Shown here: positions 19,294 to 31,253 of the stretch, in pieces
Numbering within the stretch: position 1 is the stretch's first letter
Layout of the letters: each line of letters begins with the position of its first letter
Source: Limnanthes douglasii subsp. nivea
Taxonomy: Eukaryota > Streptophyta > Magnoliopsida > Brassicales > Limnanthaceae
Length of the DNA stretch: 64,000 bases
Reading direction: 5' to 3'
NCBI GenBank assembly: GCA_036936605.1
Contig: JAUPFV010000001.1
Location: 113,964,771-114,028,770, forward strand
Made by a program: the position numbers and the translations under genes
The notes under the pieces: model-generated
What the model was told of the DNA's origin: nothing
Database searches by the model: none
Seen by the model: only the letters and a program-made list of their open reading frames with translations

Positions 19294-22200
19294 TCATGAA
19301 ACATACCCAGCCTTCAGCTTTGGTGTTTTCTCTTTGACAAAAAGAGCTGATAGCATGCTTTTGCCGCGGACTGGAGTGTGAACGTGTGCAATCTCATTTT
19401 TCCGGTTGTCAAAAGGTCTGAATGCTGTTAAAAACTTGAAACCCTCCAGATTCTGCAAAGAGATGACCGTTTAGCTACCATATCTAATCTCCCTTTTAAA
19501 TTAAATCTTTTGAAACATAAGATTTACTACTACAATTATATTTTGTTTTGAATGTTAGGCCAAAAAATGTAGTCTCTTTTCCTTTTTGTTCGTTTTTTAC
19601 ATTACCTGTGGTTGTTTTACTCCATAGGTTTGCATCATTACAGTAGATGCGGAAACACCACCTGATAGTTGATCAGGAGACACAAAAGATTTTCTCTTTA
19701 TGCTCTCTTCATTATCTGCAGACATTCTCAATTATTATCTTCTTATTATAATAAATGATTTTTCTTTTACAGAGGTAAAGTTCTGATAATTTTACATACC
19801 CTGACTAAGAGCTCCAGAAATTTGTACACGAGTTTTTGGGCTCTCCGAACTGCAAAATACCAATCAACATATTTTGGTTCTAATAAATCACTATCTAAAA
19901 AATACAGACAAAAATTTATCCTTTCCGAAAATGATATGATATGTAACTACTAAAAGTCTGGGTGAGCTGACCTCGGTTCAGATTTTGAGGGGCGTTTCAA
20001 GGTGGACTTAGTTTCAGAAGCTAAATGCCAAGAAAGTGTTTTCGAAACAGGAGTATCTAACAAAAGTTGGAAAATATTACAAAAAAATAAGTGGATTGTA
20101 TTTGACCCCAAATGAGAGAGAGATGTCAAAATCAAGAACCATCACAATCAAGAGTGACTGTAGGAAGGCATATATGATATATACCTGAAGGTTGAAGACG
20201 AGATTTCGCTTGATACCGATTTTGCCCGTCGTCACTTTTTTTTCGACGAATAAAATGAACCTTCGTGCTAAGAGAATCTAAACATAACCAACAGAGAAAA
20301 AAAATGAAAAAACACAGTTTATTTCTCCTGACATCAATTAGCAAATGAAGAATCTGCCTTACCTGGTAGTACATAATGCTTGTGATGTCTTGGAATCAGT
20401 GCCAATAAGTGCTGCTGTCTGGAACCCTCATTATCCATGTAAGTCCTGCAGGTAAGCAGTTTCTGACAACGAGACACGAGATGTATTCAGGTCTTTCTTC
20501 TTTATGTTAGCATACGCACTATGAGAAGGCATAGTTAGTACCTGATGTAAACAAGATGTCTTTAGCTGCATGGTTGAGACATCTAGAGTTTGCTGATCAA
20601 GGAGATCAGTTAGCTTCGAAGCCACAGTACCAAGATGATCAACTGCATTAACAAGTGCTCGTACAGTATAATCTTTTAAGTTCTTGAGTACCCTAAAAAT
20701 AATACAGAGAAATGAATGTCCAATGGAAGGAAAAAAACTATCAAAATACATTAATTTTCTCGCAGTTCGAATTGGAACTAAAAATAAAAGCATAAACTAT
20801 GGTCAAACCTTCAAGCACTGTTTGCCTACTCTATATATTCAGAAATGCTTGTAACCATTCTCGCACCCGACTCGGAAGTATAATTGTGATAGAGTATTTA
20901 CAAGTTCCTCAGATAGTCAAAAAAGGGTTTGGATCATATTTCAGATTAGTTAATCCTAGTACCAGGGAGAAAGGAAACTCAAATTCTTAAATTAAATACT
21001 GTTCGCCTACAGGTTATTATCAATGAAGCGCAGCTTTAAGAATCAGTAATTTTATATTCACAAGGTCTGTAAAGTTATATAAACTAAAACTCCTCCAGTA
21101 CTCTCCCATGTTGACGTAAAACAAGTAACCAACCATGCTTTACTAGTTCACAACTTAAATATCATGTGACTATTTGACCCCATAAAGTAAAATAAGAGGC
21201 CTTACACCTGCTTCTGCTCACTATGAATAAAAGACTTTTCACAGTACTCCGCAGCAGAAAAAAGTTGAGGCCTTAAGCTTTTCAGCTCCTGTAGAAAGTC
21301 AATACAGAATGGATCAGAGTTTAATATTCATGATAGGATTTAAATCTTATATCCTTAGGAGTATACACCCTTAATTAGAATTGATTAATACAATATCAAA
21401 ACCGATCAAATCATAATTAGAGTGACAGATGAAGCCTGAATAGATTAAAAAGATATATACATACAAAATTCTATCTACATAAAGATATCATTCTCTTGCT
21501 ATAAAGATACATACATACACACATAATTTTATCTACTCATCTTCTAAGATAAGTGTAGTTTTAGGTCACAAATAGGATAGGATTCTTGTCCTCTGTTCAT
21601 GAGGACGAAGTGTATCCGAGCATCCCAGCTCTGCATTCATTTGTTATGGTCAGCTCGCCCTCAGCTTGATAATTTTTCAAGTACAGTGAGCTCCGATGAA
21701 TTCGAGGCGAACTCGAGCTAGATGTTCATTAGTCAAACTATGTCACAAATGACGCATCTGAAGACTACAAAAACAATTAGGATTTTCGAACCATATGTGG
21801 TACACCTTCAATCTCTATACTACACGTTGTTTCTCCTTAATTTCAACTGTAGTATAAAAAATTATTTGATAAATACACTGGTACATTTAGTATTAAGAAG
21901 TATGGCGATCCACTCGTATTTATCCCTACACATTATAACTAAATGTACAAGCTTATTTGAATTCAAGCGATGCTGAATACAATGGAATTAGAATTAGTAC
22001 AATTTTTTCACACGATTCAAGTAATTATTCAAGGCTTCTTTGGCAACCACGGAGTATCGACAAGCATATTAGAAATCGTACGCTAAAGAAAGCAATATAG
22101 CTAAATTTAACAGAATCCACCTCTAACAGCTAGATTTATGAAAGATCCGGTTCCTTATATTGACACGAATCGGTACAGCGACGAATTAATAAACTACTGT

Positions 22201-22363
22201 AGCAGTAGATCGCGATATACTCATACACACAATGCATCGTAAAAGGAAATCAGGAAAGGTGAAGGTTCCGAACCTGCAATGCTTTGACGAAGCTCTTGCT
22301 ACGCTCCATAGATGCCTCGTCGACGGTCATGACATTACTTTCTGTCGGCCTGGATTCGGCCAT
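19294..22363 (-). CDS. ABIL1: ABL interactor-like protein 1 (ABIL1), SCAR/WAVE complex subunit
   Basis: ABIL proteins are the plant Abi subunits of the WAVE/SCAR regulatory complex, which activates ARP2/3 actin nucleation at the cell cortex. Nine exons: 22363-22274, 21288-21206, 20692-20542, 20462-20363, 20277-20185, 20056-19972, 19849-19800, 19715-19606 and 19452-19294. All have GT-AG junctions and phases join to 306 residues plus TGA, close to the ~300 of Arabidopsis ABIL1. The N-terminal Abi helical region reads MTVDEASMERSKSFVKALQ, LRPQLFSAAEYCEKSF, then NLKDYTVRALVNAVDHLGTV. A basic stretch follows (LIPRHHKHYVLP), then a Ser-rich middle, and the ABIL1-type C-terminus ending KTPKLKAGYVS. 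Exon 2 uses the donor GT|GTAAGG; the CAG|GTG two bases earlier would break the frame. No damage is seen; likely a working host gene. Confidence 0.95.
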
Positions 22364-22640
22364 CTTTCGTGAGCTAGAATGAACCTGAGGAGTGCATTTA
22401 AGTTCTTTTACTATTAGATTCGGAAAGGAATTAGGTAAGGTGGAACGGCTACGCAATGTAGAGAGGGAGTAGAGAGAGAGAGAGAGGAAAAAGGAAGGAG
22501 CGAGTGATGTTGAAGTAATGCCTAAAAAATTCTCTGTTTGTTAGGAAAGGGAAAGCAGAGAGGTGGTTTTTTATTAATGGCGGTGTGGTGGTTGTTGGCA
22601 CAGTCTTCCCTGTATATAGAGAGAGCTAGAGAGAGAGAGA
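22364..22640 (-). promoter_or_regulatory. ABIL1 leader and core promoter
   Basis: On the minus strand a TATA-like TATATACA lies at 22619-22612, some 250 bases upstream of the ATG. The transcribed strand between is rich in CT-dinucleotide runs (GA runs on the + strand at 22465-22490 and 22618-22642), a common feature of plant 5' leaders. Confidence 0.55.
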
Positions 22641-23325
22641 GAAACGGTGGTTTTTGAAAGGAGTGTTAAAGACAGTTACAAACCGCATATTTTGTCCCGC
22701 TGGAAATATCCTTTTTAAAAGACGAAAACGATCCTTATTTATTCATGATCATCCAATTAAAGAAACATGGATATTTATTTACGTTAAAAACAATTTTTTT
22801 TATAATGTTGTTATATTTTTGTTTATCAATTTTGAATGTGTTTTATCGTATATTGAATTCTTTTAAAAGAAAATTATTACTTTCAATGATATAAAAAAAA
22901 TCGTAATTATCAGATGAATACATATTTCAACAAAAATATCATATAAATAAACTATTATTTGGAGTTAATTTTTTACAAAAATTTGTTCAACGTATTTCTA
23001 GAAAAACAAACTTAATATAATTGTTATCGCTATTTGTTTTTGACAAATTCATCACCAACTTATGGGTCTGAAAGTTAGTGATTTTGAACCAATTAATCTT
23101 TTCTCTTGTTAATAAATAAATAATTGTAGATTTGTTTGAAAATTCTCGATTTATGTGTTTGTAAAGTAAATTATCCTCGTTTCGTATTACAAACGAATTT
23201 TATATCCTTATACGAACCGATTTTAACCATCCAATAGAATTTTAAAGAGAGACAACAAATACAAATCTTCATAGTGTTCTTCACCATGAAAATGGCGTAG
23301 AAGAATATGTTATTATTTTCAAAAC

Positions 23326-23328
<3 letters not shown>
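22641..23328. other. AT-rich intergenic DNA
   Basis: Upstream flank of ABIL1. No gene or repeat recognised. Confidence 0.4.

Positions 23329-23370
<42 letters not shown>
23329..23370. repeat. (AT)n microsatellite
   Basis: About 20 AT units, ending before AGAGCGAAG. Confidence 0.95.
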
Positions 23371-23374
<4 letters not shown>

Positions 23375-23639
23375 CGAAGTATACTATAGTTAACTAGGAT
23401 ATAGTGTTCACGCGGTGTTTGATATTTTTCGCAATACAAGTGTCTTTAAACTTAGGGTATGTTAGGTACGTAACTGGACGTCGTATTTCAATTAGTAACA
23501 CATGGTCTCCTAAATTAGGATTGTTGAACTGCAAAAATATATATTATTTAACTACGAGACCTAAATAACACTTGCGTGTAAATTTATCATATTTTTACAC
23601 TATAATTATCATATTTCGTATGTGGCTCAAAATTTGTCG

Positions 23640-24960
23640 TAACCCGGTGAATTTCATATAGTTTTTTGCCACATTACACCGAACTATAGAGAATTCGATA
23701 ATAAAACCACTTGGGTCCTCGAAAATTTTGTATCATAGTTTGCCGAATTAATTGGTGACTAACCATATTTAATTCATCACGCCGATGACTAGAAAAAACT
23801 AAATATGTCACCAATGCAATACCAAATTATTTCAGGACATCCTTACCATCGATTTATTGGTTTTGTTGGGATCTATATGTTATATTCGTGTTGTGGTAGC
23901 AAAATTAACGTAAAATGTTGACTTTAGATGCATGTTTTTATAATTTTTTACCCTAAATATGAAAATCTTTGAAAATGCTTGTGAAATATATTGCAAAACC
24001 TTATATAAATTATATGTGTAACGTGTAATATAGTTTATGCAAAATAAAGGAGAAATGATACATGAAAAACCGGACTTACTTATTTCACCACACAATGACG
24101 AATAAAATTAACTACATCGTCAATGCAGTGACGAATTATTATATGTCATTACAATCACTAATTTATTGGTTTTCTTAAGACCTATCTATTATTTTGGTGT
24201 TATGGTTGCAATATTCACGTGAAATACTAACTTTAAATATTTGTTCTTGCCGCTTTTCCAACCAAGACCATGAATACGAAAAATCTATGTTAATACTTGT
24301 GAAACCTATTGTAATATGTGTGTGAAAACTTGTATACTTTATATGTGAAAATTTTAATGTGTATAATGCAAAATAAAATAGAAATAGTATATGCAAAACT
24401 TACTTACATCACATCGGTGACGAATAAAATAACTACGTTGTCAATGTAATGACAGCTTATTATCGATCATATCAAGCATTGATATGTTGGAATTTTATGA
24501 CCCTTCTATTATTTTCATATCGTAATAACAAGATTTACGTGAAACATTCTCTTTGGATGTTTGTTCTTGTCATTTTCCAACCTAGGTCATGAATACAAAA
24601 GCCAACGATAATGCTTGCAAAATATATTGTGATACATGTAATATGGTTGATGCGAAACAAATGAGAAATGATATATAAGAAATCTGACTTACTTATTTTT
24701 TCATATTGGTGACGAATAAAATGAAGAATTTCACCAAAACACTGGAAAATTATTATCGATCATTCCAACAACCAATTTATTGACTTTAGATGCTTGTTCT
24801 TGAGATTTTCTAAACTCGATTAGGAATATAAAAATCTACGACAATGTTTTTGAAATATATTGTAATACATGTGTGAAACCTTATATAAAGTATAACATTT
24901 AATATAATTGATGTAAAACAAAGGAAAAATGCTATATGAAAATTGATAATAAAGATATAA
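23640..24960. repeat. Degenerate tandem array, ~310-bp units, about four copies
   Basis: The phrase GACGAATAAAAT recurs at 24098, 24419 and 24711, with a more decayed form near 23786, giving spacings of about 292-321 bases. Each unit has the same order of landmarks: ACTTACTTA, the GACGAATAAAAT phrase, CAATGCAGTGACGAATTATT, a phrase like ACTTTAAATATTTGTTCTTG, TCCAACC..GACCATGAATACG, then AAATATATTGTAATA and GAGAAATGATATA. No protein frame persists across units. Confidence 0.8.
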
Positions 24961-25458
24961 TTTTTGGATACCTTACTATATTTTTGTGTTTTAGAGCTAG
25001 TATATTATTGCATACTATAAATTAGGTTCATGAATCGCATACCAGACGATTTAAAAGAAGTTAATTAAGGAGATAATAAACTAATACTTTCGCACAGACG
25101 AAATTGGTAGACAACACAAATCTTGATAGGGGCGATAGGAGAGTATCTTGTTCAACTCTGATATACAAGTGCTCTGACTCTTGATTCGGGACCTTGAACA
25201 AAATATGTAAAATGGATCTCTCTTCAACTTGGATATCGCGTTTATTTTTTAGTTTCGAAAAGCATGTGACCTACTAAATATGGACATGCAAGGTAATAGT
25301 AAAACTTAATTTTACATTTGCAGACATAGTATATTATACTTTCCAAACATATGATCATATATGTGAAACTTGTTTATTTCATTCTAACAAAAATAATTTT
25401 ATTTACTTATGTTGAAGGAAAGAGAAACCATACGAGTATACAGTAATTATACTAGTTT
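24961..25458. other. AT-rich intergenic DNA
   Basis: Between the tandem array and the PMD relic. Nothing recognised. Confidence 0.4.
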
Positions 25459-25692
25459 GAGATCGTGGAGTATTTATATCAAAAACGAGGATGGGCCTGT
25501 TTTGATACAACGCCATTTGGGAAGCTTATCAAGTATTTGACTCATTTTAGTCTCAACATTCTTATTATTGAGGTGTTCATAGAAAGGTGGCATCAAGAGA
25601 TCAATATATTTCATTTTTGGTTTGGTGAAATGAGCATCACCTTAGATTATATGCAAGTTATTACGGGGTTGAGGGTAATCGGTATATTGTAA
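25459..25692 (+). pseudogene. PMD gene relic, split by a hAT-type miniature element downstream
   Basis: The + strand reads FDTTPFGKLIKYLTHF, VFIERWHQEINIFHFWFGEM and ITLDYMQVITGL, colinear with the TPFGPLIAHLLQYF, ERWHQETNTFHFSFGEM and ITLDDVSCIT of the PMD gene at 9301-11948. After TAA at 25690-25692 the frame is broken. Later exons, if present, are too decayed to read with confidence. The copy ran on past 25975, where a 649-bp element was inserted. It is a different PMD subfamily from the one at 9301-11948. Confidence 0.75.
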
Positions 25693-25974
25693 TCTTTTTA
25701 GATGGTATCATTAAAATAAAGCTTCATCTTCGGGTTAGAAATATGGTGGGAGTAGGTTACGAATTATTGGAAAATTTAATGGTGTTGGAATCAGTTTGAA
25801 TTATCTATGCGTGACGTTTGGCAGTCTTGAAAAAAACGACAGTAACCCTGAGCTTACCAATAGTGATGTGACCTATGCGACGTAAGTGTGTTTTTTAAGA
25901 TGCACTATATTTATCGACAAAATAAATTGGTACGTATTACTAGGTATACCTTTCTCCTTGAAGCCATTGATGGT

Positions 25975-25982
25975 ATGGAATC
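25975..25982. repeat. 8-bp target-site duplication, left
   Basis: ATGGAATC, repeated at 26632-26639. Confidence 0.9.
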
Positions 25983-26631
25983 TAGGAATGGGCATATGGG
26001 TATGGAACCGAAGAACCGAACCGAAATAACTGATTCGGTTCGGTTCCGGTTCCTTATAAATACCCGTACGGTTCCTTATCTTAAATACCCACGGTTCTCG
26101 GTTCGGTTCGGTTAGGAACCGAGAACCGAATAAGCAATGGTACCTTTGAATATCCATGGTTCTGTTCGGTTCTAAACGGTTCTTTTGGCTACAAAGTAAC
26201 CATTTGGTTCTTTTCGGGTTCAGTTCCAAACAGTTCTTTTGGTTAGAAAGTAACCATTTGGTTAGAAAATAACCATTTGGTTCTTTTTTGGTTCAGTTCC
26301 AAATAGATTTTTTTGTTAGAAAGTAACCATTTGGTTAGAAAATAACCATTTTGTTCCTTTCGGGTTTGGTTCCAAACGGTTTTTCTGGTTGCAAAGTAAC
26401 CATTTGGTTAGAAAGTAACCATTTGGAACTGAAACCCGAATGTAACCGAACCGAACCGAGAAGAACCAAACCGAACTGAATTTTAATCGGTTCCTAAATG
26501 GATACTAGTTTTAAAGAACCGAAAGAACTGAGAACCGAACCGAACCGAATTTTAATCGGTTCCTAAATGGGTACTAGTTTTAAAGAACCGAAAGAACCGA
26601 ACCGAACCGAAGAACCGAATGCCCATACCTA
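25983..26631. mobile_element. hAT-type miniature element (649 bp)
   Basis: Ends are 13-bp inverted repeats with one mismatch: TAGGAATGGGCAT at 25983-25995 and the complement of TAGGTATGGGCAT at 26619-26631. It is flanked by an exact 8-bp duplication, which with the TAGG-type ends indicates the hAT superfamily. The interior is built of CGGTTCGGTTC / GAACCGAACCG runs in both orientations and AACCATTTGGTTAGAAAGT iterations. There is no transposase, so it is non-autonomous. Peptide frames through it (Asn-Arg-Thr-Glu-Pro repeats) are by-products. Confidence 0.92.
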
Positions 26632-26639
26632 ATGGAATC
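26632..26639. repeat. 8-bp target-site duplication, right
   Basis: ATGGAATC, pairing with 25975-25982. Confidence 0.9.
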
Positions 26640-28620
26640 ATACGCATGAGGTGTTTGCGTATTGGTTGCATATGTACCATCATTTGGGAAAAGTATCATA
26701 ACATAAGAAAAACATGTGCGGTTTTCTAGATATGGTACGTATATGGACCATTTACCACTTTCTTATTTTCCATCTTGTTATATACTCGGAGTACACAAGT
26801 TAGAGGTCATCCATAGTGGAATAGAATATGTACTGCATTAATATCGATTCCAAGTCCAAACAGAACTTAAGGGTTCAATTAAGCCACGTGGGGGAGTCTG
26901 ATGTAATTTGCACTATGTACTTGATAATCTTTATAACTATATGCTTGTAATATAAAAAATTTAAGTGTCAAAACATAGTATTATACACTTACAAACTGCC
27001 ACAAGACCTTGTTGCAATATTTAGAAATATTTTTCAAAATGTTCTTCCAAGTTGTGTTCCAGTCATTTGTATCCATCCATGATATTTTTTATTTTCAATA
27101 GGTAGCATGGTACCGTGGAAATATAGTCGGATTAAATCATATGCAATCATATTATCCTGAATAAATGGTTTGCCAATTTGGACGCGTATAAGGCATTCTG
27201 CTACATAATGTGAATCATAAGGTCCTAAAAACCTAACGGTAACCGAGGACGACTATATACAAGTGGAGATATATAATTTGTTAATATGTGTACTAATTAT
27301 TTTTACAGGAGGAGTACAATGGGTCTTTGGTATGCAAAAGGGGTTGTCCAATTCACTCTGAAATATATCGGTTGGATACACAAAATGGATTGGGTGGAAG
27401 TTGTAAACCTTTAAGGGTTAGAAAATGAGTCGTATGTCTATGAAGATAACGAAAATCAAGTTACACGATACTTGATAGATGCACACCATGATTTCTAGTA
27501 CCCGCAGATACTTTCATGGAAATTATGATGAATTTTACGTTATTTTTCTTTAGTATTACAATATTTCGAACAAACATTGGTAGTATTTTTGGGTAGCACT
27601 TTATGTTGTTGTATTTTATGTTTGTTTTATTTATATTATAACTACAATATGTTATGTAAGAATCATGTACGCACCATTATATTTTATACTTCGACATCAT
27701 CATTTGTGAAACATATGATTTGTGTAACCAACATGTTATTGCGAAACACATAGCAAATTATTACTTATTAAATCATTTATATAGTCTTATTTTTCCATCA
27801 TATGTCTAATAAGGGTCTTAAAAATTTGTAATACTTTCTATATATTGATGTAAACCTTTGCCTTCATTTTTTGGTGAATACCGATTCCTTATCACTATAT
27901 TGTATTATCCTCGTTTGAATGCAAAATTCTTATATCTATAATATCCCTCCAACTATGATATCTGGACAACTATAAAATATAAACCCGGTCAAAAAATATC
28001 TTATATCTTCATCTGTAAAATATCATGACAAATTAAACTTCTAATTTCATTAGTAAGAAATAGACTACGCGAGAAGATAATTATTTGATGAAAGACGCAA
28101 CCATTGTGATGAAAATAACGGATGAAACTAATAGATTTTTTATTTTGTTATATGCATAATGTACTACATACATTATTATGTATACATATTTTTCATGTAT
28201 GATATCGCCTACAAGAGATCGTAAAAAAGTATCTATCAGGTTTGAATATTTGAAATTGGTTCCAACTTCTGCATGGTTATTTATATGCTTATTATTGATT
28301 TAATCAAAAAATATGCTACAAAAATGTGGGGGATAACCTCGTTGAACAAGCGAAGGCAGAACTACTAGCGTAAAAGTACAATATTTCATAGAAATAATTT
28401 TTCTTAAAACATTTCCTTATTTGTATCTCGTGCTTCTATTATTTCATGTTATTAAACCATTGTATGTGCTTCTGATGTCTTTTCAAATAGCGATTACTAT
28501 ATTTTTTCAATATTTTAGGTATTCTGAAAATTTAGAGTGTGTGTATTTGAGAAATATAAACCTTTTCAACATTTGAAACTTAAACGTATCCATTACTTAC
28601 AAAATCATAAAGTACTCATA
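26640..28620. other. AT-rich DNA, probably decayed transposon sequence
   Basis: No reading frame above background. Parts may continue the PMD relic (for instance a short open stretch at 27310-27420), but I could not align them convincingly. Confidence 0.35.
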
Positions 28621-28625
28621 CTTGT

Positions 28626-28745
28626 GAAATATTAAATGGCTTGTTGTGGAATATTATAATTGTTTGTTGCGAAATATTACGATCGTTCGTTGTGAAATAT
28701 TATGATGGTTCAATGCAAAATATTACAATGAGCTATTGCGAAATT
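28626..28745. repeat. 23-bp tandem repeat, about five copies
   Basis: GAAATATTA recurs near 28626, 28648, 28671, 28693 and 28717, each followed by an ATnGTTnnTTGT-like linker. AT-rich and unrelated in sequence to the GC-rich dyad arrays, though the period is the same. Confidence 0.75.
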
Positions 28746-29474
28746 GTTTGTTCTATAATTTAAAATTAAAATATATTAGCATTCGAATGGTTTACATATT
28801 GATAAAATATGTCAGCTCGGTTAAATACTGAATGTCACACTCAAATGTTTGTGAAAGTTTAACAGTATGGAGAAATAATTTGCATATTGGCATACACAAA
28901 CCTCATAATCAACAAATCTTCATTTTGTTGTGGGATATTTCTTGGGTATCGTATATTTATTGATGGTTTTGTTGGTATGAGGTTCTTTATTTTAAGTAGT
29001 TGTACAAGACATGATGTTTAAAAAATATTGCTAATTTGTTTACAGAAAATATACACAAAACATACAGAAGTGTTGCGTAAATTTGTATCAAGTCTTTATT
29101 TTCTTCTTTCTAGTGTTGGTTTAGTTGATAGGATAGGGTTGTAGTTGTTAATAATCATGTTCTTTAAATCCATGATAATTAAAGTCCAGTTATACGTTCT
29201 ACATTTGTCTTTAGATTTTGTACAAATTGGATCAATAATATATTTTGTTTATCGATATGTCTCATTGAAGACTTTATCAACCGTTAGGTCTACATCTATT
29301 TTTTGGTAAATCAACGTCTCTAATAATAGAAAACTAATAAATTATTTGTTAACAAAATTAATTTTTAGATAATAATAATTTCAAATATCATTGCATAATT
29401 CGATATGTAAGTTGTTTTTAAGAGGATTTATGGTCTGCGGGTGTTAGATAAATGTGGATGTATGTATCAATGAC
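28746..29474. other. AT-rich intergenic DNA
   Basis: Nothing recognised. Confidence 0.35.

Positions 29475-29500
<26 letters not shown>
29475..29500. repeat. (AT)n microsatellite
   Basis: About 13 AT units. Confidence 0.95.
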
Positions 29501-29505
<5 letters not shown>

Positions 29506-29894
29506 CGTTCCAAAATATGTATATGATTCTAACGGCTACACGTGTGGAACAATAACAATTACATGTGCGAAACCGTACGAATATAAGTGCGAAACCTAGT
29601 AGAGCATTACTTGCAAAACATAAAAACATAACAATACACACTACAAGTGGACCAATTAGATTAAAAAAATCACATATTGTCTTATACTCTTTTTTTTCCT
29701 CATTTGATCTCCAACATGTTTGATAAAGTGATGAATCAATTATTTTTTGAATAAGACCATAAAACTGGATCATCAATGTTACTTGAATTCTTCATATTAA
29801 ATAAGTTCTTGAAATTAATTATGAAGATTTTTTTTTGTTATTGATTAAATCCACGTCTTTTGTTTGGTTTTCAAATGTTGCAATGTCATATTTT

Positions 29895-30080
29895 GGCCAT
29901 CCTTCTTATTGTTGTCTTTGTGGACCTAACATGTTATATTCTGGAGATTCATATTCTCTTTGTCCTCTAAATGTTGACGGGTCATAGACTTCTTGTTCTT
30001 CTTCTTATTGTCCTTGTGGACATGCCATGTCATATTCTGAAGACTCATCTTTTCTTTGCGTTTCAAATGATGTCGGTCAT
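29895..30080. repeat. Imperfect direct duplication, ~95-bp units
   Basis: CTTCTTATTGT..CTTTGTGGAC..CATGT..ATATTCTG followed by GGTCATA appears at about 29904-29990 and again at about 30002-30080. No family recognised. Confidence 0.6.
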
Positions 30081-30429
30081 ATACTTTTCATTTTCTTGTG
30101 TCAATGTCACCTTCAAGTGACCCTTCTCAACTTCTGAATTCCATATTTCAACATTACTAAGAGATAGATCTCTAACAAAAACTTATATTCATTATGTGTT
30201 TTGTGATATTTAATTTTATTGATATGAAAAAATGTAACGTGTTTACCATATAGTTGCTAAATCACAATTTAAATAGATATAAACTAAAGATTGAGAAATT
30301 GATGACCCCGGAGGGGCATCTAGGATCATAAAAACTTTAGATGATACTTTTGAGTTAGAAATAGACAAAATAAAATAATTAAATATAAGAATTCAACTAG
30401 AAGCAGAGTTCAAATATAGGTTATTTAAT

Positions 30430-31253
30430 CTTTTAAATTTGAATTGTCATGTTTTTTCATGGAAGGTTTCAGATGATATATGGGTTCATAAATCTATTAT
30501 TTTCCATAAATTTACGATTGACAAGATACTTTTGTGTATAGAAAACAACAAGATCATTTTCACTATAAAAGGCCAAGGTTATCCTTAATGAGGTGGATAA
30601 ACTACTAAAAGTATGGCATATAAGGGTGTTTAAGTACCCAACTTGGTTGGCCAACCCGATGTTGGTAAAAAATAAAAATAGAAAATAGAGGATGGAGGAT
30701 GGAGGATGTAAATTGCATCCGGCCAAATGATATCTCATTTCTTATATATTGATCACTTAGTTGACGCTACGGCTCGACATAAGCTACTCTCGTTCATGGA
30801 TGCATACTCAGGGTACAACATATAAAATGAACTTGGTTAATAAAGAAAGCATTATTTTTATTGTGTAATGAGTTTTGTATAAAATAATATCATTAGGTTT
30901 GAATAACGTAAATGTTACTTACCAATTCCTCGTCAAACATAGTTTCACTAACCAATGATGAAGAGCATAAAAGCATACAATGACAATATGATTTTTGAAA
31001 TAAATAATAATAAACTACATATCGTTGTGCTATCTGAGACGTTCACCAATCTATGAATGTGTAACTTAAAATTGAATAAATTAAAATTCTCATTCGGTGT
31101 ACGTTCGAGAAATGGTTGGGTTATGTGGTTAGTAAACGAGGTATGGATACCACACTGGAAGAAGTCATCAAGTACAATAACTGATGGGACATTTATCAGC
31201 CATTTTGAGGTTTATTTTCTAAGCCTTTGATAAGGGATGTTTTTTTTGTAAAG
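30430..31253 (+). pseudogene. Ty3-gypsy (Tat-lineage) reverse transcriptase fragment, left half
   Basis: The + strand shows, in order, CHVFSWKVSD (30446), NEVDKLLKVWHIRVFKYPTW then LANPMLVKNKNRK (30586-30685), YIDHLVDATARHKLLSFMDA then YSG (30748-30813), a stretch aligning with MKLNPEKCAFGV (31070-31110, here NLKLNKLKFSFGV) and a final EVIKYNN..GLFSKPLIRD segment up to 31253. Several stops and shifts are present. The frame is cut at 31253 by the copia element and resumes at about 36786. No LTRs for this element were identified. Confidence 0.8.

Noticed and set aside
21722..21976. 84-codon plus-strand ORF within ABIL1
   Set aside because: Lies wholly in ABIL1 intron 1 on the opposite strand with no recognisable domain.
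25873..26229. ORFs on both strands rich in Asn-Arg-Thr-Glu-Pro
   Set aside because: They are translations of the CGGTTC repeats of the hAT-type miniature element.
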